From contig MU130553.1 in assembly GCA_015039465.1 (NCBI GenBank), positions 399,676 through 463,675 on the forward strand: a stretch of DNA of 64,000 bases, written 5' to 3'. The position numbers and the translations under genes were made by a program. The stretch comes from Phlegmacium glaucopus. Lineage: Eukaryota; Basidiomycota; Agaricomycetes; Agaricales; Cortinariaceae. The notes under the pieces are model-generated. The model ran no database searches and was not told the origin of the DNA. It worked only from the letters and a program-made list of their open reading frames with translations. This document shows, in pieces, positions 56,667 through 64,000 of the stretch (the stretch's first letter is position 1; each line of letters begins with the position of its first letter).

Positions 56667-59600
56667 ATGTCCACTGAGCCTGTAGTTATCGAGAATATTG
56701 AAGAGGTATGTCACGAAAATTCAACGAAATGTTGAGCTGACATTAGATTTCAAGTCTGAACTAGCAGGAGAGAATGGCGACGTTTATCTCTTTCAATGGC
56801 TGTCATCGACCGAGAAGAAGCTCAAAACTATATCAATAGTGCGTTTGTATGGAAGCTGGTGTATTTAGTGACCGAACTGATGATGAACAGGGCGATCTCA
56901 AACTAAAACAAGGCGAGCTGGAGCAAACATTTATCAAGATTATATCTGCGTCAGAGGGCTATCCATTACCTGGCCGTGCTTTCCGAAATCTTGTAGGACG
57001 ATGCTTGGTTGCCTTATACACTCGCGGGGAAACGAGAACCCTCTTCGATACATTTCAAGCTTTACTTCGCTTGGTGGGTGATGCTAGAAATTTGGAAAAG
57101 GATGTCGTCAAAATGTATGTGACAATGATTCATTTCAATGTGAATCAAGCTAATAAAGCAAAGAGCTGCATTTTCGTGTATTGGGGACTTGATGGCCGTA
57201 TTTGGATCTCAGGCATGTATATCATCCACGACGGGCCATTGTGATGACGAGGAGCCTTCTTTAGGTCATGTCTTTTATGGCCGAAATCTGCACCGTAACT
57301 CTGAGATCTTATAAGTCGTCGAGTGTGAGTTCGAATCAGTAACCGACGAGAATGTAGCTTATATTGCACAGCCAGTCCTCTATATTCCGTTATCATGCGC
57401 TCATCGCCTTGCAAAAGTCTCTCATGACAGCGAAGCGGGCGGTAACGGATACGGTCTCCAAAGATATACTGAAGCAAATGAAAGCAGCACTTACCGATAA
57501 ATCTCTGCCTGTGCAGCGGGCTGCCGCTGCGGTGCATACCTTCATTATGGCTGTCCTTTTTCCGGGCTGATGCATTTCTAGGTCTTGATTGCCATGTTTT
57601 CTTCAAGCGATGCAACTCCGTTTGCGTCAAGCGACCTCGAAGTCATCGTCGTTCAATGTGTCAAGAGTTTAGAGACTGCGGACCAGGTCACCCGACACTG
57701 TCATGCACAACTCGTTGGACACCTCCTTGCATCTACACAAATCGAACGGGTCATTCCTGCTCCAGAGGTGTTGCAAAAAGGAAAGAAAGATCAGGGCTCA
57801 GAACAACGTGCTGACGACATCTCTTCGTCCATTCACGCGGCTGCCGAAGTGACTAAGCCTATGCTCACCCCGAATGACATGCTTTCACTTCTTTCGGTAC
57901 AATTCAACAAATTCCACGGTTCCCGCAAGACTAGAATCGGTATCTTCGACTTTTACGCTGCACTGCTCACTAAACTTGGCGCATCTTTTGTCGAATCTCA
58001 TTTCTCTCTCATCATTTCGCATTTGGTGTCGGAAATTATATCAGGCCCTCGCAGTGGTAGTAGCCGTTATGACACGTTACTTGTTCGGTCATTGGTTGGC
58101 ATCCTTCTACGAGATTTGATCGGAGTCCGTATGTTAAGTGAACAAGGGCAAATTTCTGCGATTCAGGAGCTAGCGAACGCGTATTTGAAGCGATGGCCTG
58201 CGATGATGCCTGGTCAGGTGGCTCCTCCCACTTCAGTTTTAGTTGTCGCTCTGAGAGAAGTCGCGGGTTTGCTTCAACAACTCGGAAATGCTCCTCCCCC
58301 AGTGCAGGTAGTTTCATTCCGACTCTCTACCTTTACCGTTGTTAACTTCATTCCTTTTACCATAGAATGCCCTCACTGAGCCGCTGGTGACGCTTCTATC
58401 ACATCCAAGCCATACGGTTCGGGTAACTGCCTCTTGGGCTTTGCGTTGCTTCTGTTATTCTACACCACTTCGGCTCCCGAAAATTATCTTGACCGTTATG
58501 GATAAACTTCAACGTGATCTTTCAACTACGCTAACGCCAGGTAGCTCTCCTGATGCGCCGTTACGGGCTCTGGGCCATGCCTACGGACTCGCAGCTTTGG
58601 TGTCCATCGTCCCTCAGCGACCGCTCTACGTCTCCTACGACGTAAGTGCTAAAGTATTTGATATGGCCACCCAACTTCTCAAACGGGCTGGCGAACACGA
58701 CGTCAAGGTAGCCGGGATAGAAATTGAAGTCTCATGGACTTTGATTGCTTCCCTCATGTCTCTTGGACCGAATTTTGTCCGACCACATCTTCCCCAACTA
58801 CTGGTTTTATGGCGAAATGCTCTTCCCAAACCGACGTCCAAAGATTCGGCAAATAACGCTGCACGATCAGTCCCTGAGTGGTTATTCCTTCTCCATATTC
58901 GAGAAAGCGCTCTTGGGGCGATTTGGTGTTTCCTTCAACATAACTCATCCACCCTGGTAACTCTTGATGTGGCCAGACGAATTGCTTCCTTATTAAGTAA
59001 TGCTCTATCGTTTGCTAACAATTTCATTTCACAAAACGCGGAGGATCACAACGATGCCCAACTTCCTACTGTTGTGAAGAAGGGGTTAACTATGCGGGAT
59101 CGGGAAGCCCTTCTTCGTCGACGTGTGCATCAATGTTTTACTGCACTTGGTTTCTCTAGCATCGCAGAATCGACGCAGACAGTCCTCCTTCAATCTGTCG
59201 TGATGCTTTTTGCCAGCCCTGATGGCTATGCTGGCTCTTCCGTGCAAGCGGCTATTGCATCCTCTTCTGGTACATTTTCTTCAGTCTGGCAAAGCGTGGA
59301 TGGGTATGCCTATGGTGTTACCTTCAACGAAATAGTGGATTTGGGTGGGATTGGCCTAGAAGGGGATCTCACCCGTGGAACACATGACTATCTTAATAGA
59401 GATACCGTGGAAGTATCAATCGATACTTTGGTGCGCCATCTTTTTCAAACATTTTATTACAAGTCTGATCATTTGAATATCCTTAGAACAGGAAACCTGT
59501 TTTAGGTGCTTGCGAACATGATCCACTCTCTCTCTGTCAAGCACAGTTCTCAGACACAGAATACCAACTCAATGAACCACCTCCGGCCGCTACCTCGGTC

Positions 59601-62600
59601 GTGGACACAGCGATCGAGCTTTTCGCGAGACTTCTGCCCCTTCAAGGCCTTGCAGTATCGGTCAAAATCATCACGCAACTTCTTGAATCTGTGAGATCGC
59701 CAAAGCTAGAAAAAAATGCAGGTCGGAAATCAGCGGTTTTCATTAACGCTACTATCGCTCTAGTGTTGGCACTCCGGAACGCTTCCGCTTCTCAATTTCG
59801 TCAGGCGCGTGATACATTCGGCAGCACTCAAATTACTTCTTTGCTTTCTCCCTTCTTGATGGTTCGTCTCCCCCAACATGTACTTTCTGTATATATTTTG
59901 TTGACTGAATACAATTGTAGGAAGCATTGGTTGACGGAGACCTTGTTCTACGTTCGACTGGTAGCGAGTCTATTGGTCGACTTGCCAGCCTTTCTGGGAC
60001 GAATTACCTTACTAGCCAAATCAAAGACCTTGTCGACCAGGTTGTGAACAACCGGAATCCGAATGGCCGAGCTGGTTGCGCTTTGGCCTTTGGTGCGATT
60101 TACAGTCACGTTGGGGGACTTGCTGCTGGGCCGTTGCTTAAAACCACGGTGAACGTCCTCATGTCACTTATCAACGATCCACATCCCACCGTACACTTCT
60201 GGGCACTAAATGCTCTTGCCCGTGTCATCAATGCCGCCAGTCTGGCCTATGCACCCTTCGTTTCGGGAACTCTCGGAATGTTGCTGAAGGTTTATCTGAC
60301 GGAAGCTCACGAAAGGGAGGGAGGGTCTTTGGTCAATGCCAACACCAGTGGTGATTTCCCTGCATACCCTGTGATGTGTCAGATAATCGATTCTGTTATC
60401 ACTATACTTGGGCCTGACATTCAAGAATCTCCTCGAACGAGAGCCTTAGTCCTGAATCTTGTTCACGAGTTTTCTCTTGAAGATGACGAAGGCATCTGTG
60501 TTGAAGCCATCAAGTGTATCCAGCATTTCCTCATGTTTGCCCCAGAGCATGCCAACATCCCGGATCTCGTCAAACGATTCCGAAACCATTTATCCTCATC
60601 CCGTCGACCCTTGAAACTAGCGTCTATCAACGCTCTTTATCAACTTGTCCAGAAAGATGCACTAGCAATGTCTAAACTAGGGGGAGATCGTCTCGTCGAA
60701 GACTTGTTCGGAATGTTAGATGACGACTCTTCGGTACAAGGTGTACGCAATGTCATTTTAAGCTGGCTCCACCAGACGGTTATCCACAACCCATCTGCCT
60801 GGATTGATTTGTGTCAACGAATTATGGCTCGTACCACCGCCTCTCAACGAGTAGCTGACGCAGCCACAAGTCAAAACTCCCGCGATGATGAAGGGGAATC
60901 ATTGAATGCCGGTCTTTCGCAGTCAAAAGCAGATGATCGTGGCCACCTCACATCGCGATGGCGTACACAGCTTTTTGCTTTAGAGTGTCTTCATGATATT
61001 TGTACAGTCGTAGCTTCAACTGGACGAAGAGAACACCTGAGTTCCATTGTGGCTCGAAATCAGGGCATTGATTCTTCTGGTCTCTTGTTTTCTCGAGTAA
61101 CTGATCTTATCAAGATGGCATTCACGGCGTCCACAGCGTATGTTACTGAGATTCGTTTGGCAGGTCTTGTAGTACTTCGAGACGTGATAGAGGTACGCCT
61201 TCCTCTCTGATATTCGTCGTAACCGTCATCCAAGAATGTCCATAGATATTTGCTACATCTCCTGACCCCGCTTATGATGATGCGCTTCTCTTGGAACAAC
61301 ATCAAGCACCTATTACTGCAGCCCTCACTCCTGCATTCTCCTCAGATTCAACACCTGAAATTTTGGCTTCTGCTGTTCACGCATGTGCTGTCTTTGTGGG
61401 ATGCGGTGTAGTGAAGGACGTTGGAAGAATGGGTCGCATTCTTAAGTTGCTTACTACTGCTTTGGAGCAGTCGAAAGGTTGGTCTCCCCCCATCTGGTGT
61501 TTGAACGTATCCTAAGCATGCCCTTTCAGATTCCGGCATGCTCTCCCTTGGAGAAACAGGCGAATTGAGTCCGAACGCGTCTGCCATGCTCAGAATATCC
61601 ACTCTATCTGCTTGGGCTCAGCTCCAAGTTTCGAGTGTTCAACAAGGTTATTTAGAAGATGTTGTCAAGCCTTATCGATGGACGCTTTCCTCCTTGTGGA
61701 TAGCTTCACTTCGTGACTACGCTAGCATTCATGTAGATTCCGAATCCCTTCACGACACTTCTTCCATTGCTCTGGACTCTTCCTATTCCAGTCTTGGAAA
61801 AGAAGTCTTACTGCCGGTCAGCATACTCCTTTTTTTCAGCTGTATAGTTATTCGCTGACTTCCAGTCTAGTACTACTTGAAAGCTTGGGCTGTCATCTTA
61901 CAAGCGGTAGCTACTGCCATGCAAGCCAATGATCCATACATCCTCGCTGCTATGGATGGTAAAGAAGTCAACAAACAGCATCCACCTATCATTCCAATCA
62001 CCGATCGCAAAGAGCCAACCGCATTTTTCTTCGTCATATTTGGTCTTGTTTTTGAAGCCCTAGCTACTGCATCATCGGATGCCTCTCCTGAAAGCCGATC
62101 AGGAGTAGTTTCAGCACTTCAAGCTCTAAAATGCCTTGTTCGGCCTGAATATTCTGGGCAGGCGATCATGGAACCAACGATTTTTGAAGAATTTATCAGT
62201 CTTTGTTATCGGATGGGTATAACAGAGACTGCTGGAATTCAAATTCATTTAATTGAGATGCTCGCTATTTTCGCGGCCGCTCAACAAAGTTCTCGATCAG
62301 CGGGATTGGATGTGCTTTCGTTGACGTCTCCTCCTGCGCATTGTCTGCGAATATGTTCTCATATTCTCAAGCAAGCCACATCGCCTTCGCGTGCGAGTAG
62401 TACTCGTAAGTTCAGTCATTGGTCTCTATTCATTGCTACGTGACTGAGAAGTACCCACAGAGAGCCAGCCCTCAGATCGCATCGCTGTTATCTCCAGCGC
62501 TATAGCTGCTTTCACATCAATCGCCAATTCAATAAATTCATCTCAACGAGAGGATGTTCGTAGCGTGGCTGTTCTCTTATATACCGGTAAGAAAGAAACC

Positions 62601-63701
62601 ATTTTCTTCCAAACAAAAACTTGGTTTTCTAATCTATTTATTTAGATTTGCTTAAAGACGAAACCTCTGAAATTGATTTAGTCGGACCGACATTCCCTGC
62701 TCTCAAGGCTTTACTCAACCTTCCAGTCGCACCAGGCTCAGGCGATAAAGAGAGATATAGCCGTTTAATACATGCTTTGCTTTCTACTTGTCTTCGTCAT
62801 ATTGATGGTATGCGGTGAGTTTTTGCTGATCCATTTTTGCTGATGCGAAACCTGGTTGAGTTTTGAGCATATCATCCTAGAGGTCGAAATGGTGCCATAT
62901 CCACAAAGAAGATTAAAAACAACATGCTTGCAGCAGTTCTCGTCTTAACTGTTGTTCCTGTATGGGTCAAAGTCGGAAGGGCGGTGATTGAACATTGTTG
63001 TTTCTTGATCTCGCAGAAACTGTTAGATGCTGACGATGTCAGTTCCATATTTTTGATCCTTTCACCGCATTGCCGTGACTCAGATCTATTCACCTTTTTT
63101 CTCTAGATATCTCTGACAGCAGCACACTGCGCCAAAACATTGATATTAGCGTCCTCTTCTGGCAGTCCAATTCTACGACAATGTCTACGGCTTCTCATCC
63201 CTGGTTTAATCGAATTTGTAGCGAAGATGGCTCCGGTTGTACATGATGGTTCGATTATAGAATCGCATGCTGCTGCTGTTGGTGAGGTATGGAGAGCATT
63301 TGCAGCTTTGTTCTCGATTACAACGGAAGAGCATCGTGAGTTTCTTTTTACCTGGACCATCGTTGAAATTCTTATTGAACCGTGTTTTGTTCGCAGGACC
63401 AAGATTGTTAGGTGTTCTACTCCCAACCGTTTCTCTGCTCTTATCCAACAACCCGACATCATCACTACCAACAACACCAGCAGCAACCTCAATAATGACC
63501 CAAACGACCGCCCAACTCCTCTCCTTCGCCACCACTTCGCCCAGTGCTTTCAAAGAAGCAGCTGGGAAATTAGATACAGGTACTAGAGAACTTTTAGAAC
63601 AGTCTATTAGGAAAGCTATGAGTGGTGCTGGAACTGGTGGGTTTGGTATTGGAGGAGCTGGACAGGTTGTGAAACCTCAGATATCGTTGAGATCTTTTTG
63701 A
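56667..63701 (+). CDS. LAA1: HEAT-repeat protein of the Laa1/HEATR5 family (AP-1/clathrin accessory)
   Basis: Eighteen exons total 6090 nt and give 2029 residues, the usual size (yeast Laa1 and animal HEATR5B are about 2,000): 56667-56705, 56755-56838, 56891-57114, 57164-57212, 57265-57324, 57376-57531, 57582-58307, 58366-59430, 59487-59861, 59921-61192, 61246-61477, 61530-61816, 61871-62405, 62461-62586, 62646-62814, 62881-63037, 63107-63335, 63397-63701. The whole protein is alpha-helical HEAT-type repeats. Characteristic blocks are GRAFRNLVGRCLVALYTRGE near the N terminus, PLVTLLSHPSHTVRVTASWA, KPVLGACEHDPLSLCQAQFS, VVDTAIELFARLLPLQGLA and NPNGRAGCALAFGAIYSHVG. A Ser/Thr/Gly-rich tail ends SLRSF. 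It acts with AP-1 in clathrin transport between trans-Golgi and endosomes. One intron (57213-57264) has a GC donor. The start gives MSTEPVVIENIEES. Confidence 0.92.
57213..57264 (+). other. GC-AG intron in LAA1
   Basis: Exon 4 ends GGA TCT CAG, followed by GCATGTATATC, and the intron ends CTTCTTTAG before GTC ATG TCT. Using the nearby GT (four bases later) would break the frame. The 52-nt length is typical. Confidence 0.75.
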
Positions 63702-64000
63702 TCTGGTTCTGTGTTTCGCTTTTCTCCTTTATTTTAACTTTTTTCTGTGATTTTTTTTCAGTATTCTATGTTGTATTATTTACCATACGCCACAAGTTTC
63801 GATTGTGCGGCGGGCCCTTGCAAATTCATTGAAGTGAAGTCTTTTTATTGCGTTGAACCAAAAACCCAAATACCCAACCTAACTATATTCTTAAACCGTC
63901 TGTCGTGTGTTCATACAATCAGGTATTATCTAAAAGATCAAATGAGACAAATAAACATAGAGAAGAAAATCCCGAGAAAAACTCATTAACCTCACTATAC
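63702..64000. other. LAA1 downstream region
   Basis: AT-rich sequence after the LAA1 stop with TTTTATTTTAACTTTTTT tracts. No coding feature of the next gene is recognisable before the window ends. Confidence 0.4.

Noticed and set aside
57145..57630. 161-codon minus-strand open frame
   Set aside because: It is antisense to LAA1 exons 4-7 and the introns between them, which close in frame on the plus strand.

Overview
The window is nuclear DNA of a filamentous basidiomycete, most likely a mushroom-forming Agaricomycete. Evidence: genes are cut by many 50-80 nt GT-AG introns; there is a Plavaka-type transposase gene and a Tad1-type LINE; and there is a conserved fungal set (chitin synthase, Dsk2 ubiquilin, Ubc1, Rce1, ETF-beta, Laa1/HEATR5). 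All names rest on reading translated sequence by eye; no database search was run.

The window has two compartments. Bases 1 to about 31,600 are a transposon graveyard holding, in order: a charged coiled-coil gene running off the left edge; a solo LTR; a TIR element carrying nine C-tract/G-tract hairpins; Ty1/copia and Ty3/gypsy debris; a hAT-like MITE; a second solo LTR; a decayed multi-exon gene of unknown family; a Plavaka transposase with a premature stop; a large inverted-repeat element invaded by a mitochondrial DNA fragment (cox1 exon plus group I intron with a LAGLIDADG endonuclease), by a 342-bp fold-back element and by a third solo LTR; and a Tad1-like LINE of about 7 kb split by two further solo LTRs. 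Several stops in the old genes are explained by single C-to-T (or G-to-A) changes, as expected of methylated, silenced repeats.

From about 32,600 to 63,701 the DNA is gene-bearing and largely repeat-free: a GNAT acetyltransferase, UBC1, DSK2, ETFB (minus strand), a class I-III-type chitin synthase, RCE1, a Pmu1-like histidine phosphatase (minus strand), an uncharacterised gene with a GSTALQFF/SDLD nucleotidyltransferase-like motif, and LAA1/HEATR5. I rebuilt exon chains for eight of these from start to stop, and each closes in frame (199, 221, 381, 270, 913, 325, 330 and 2029 residues). The phosphatase closes from its second exon onward.

The most unusual signal is the intron architecture. 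The chitin synthase keeps its frame only if a single-nucleotide exon (base 49083) lies between two canonical introns. ETFB needs an 8-nt and a 19-nt exon plus a GC-AG intron. DSK2 has a 14-nt exon, LAA1 has a second GC-AG intron with the same GCATGT donor, and the 330-aa gene has a 5-nt first coding exon. There is no operon logic. The genes are ordinary housekeeping functions: ubiquitin conjugation and shuttling, mitochondrial electron transfer, cell-wall synthesis, CAAX processing and AP-1/clathrin trafficking.
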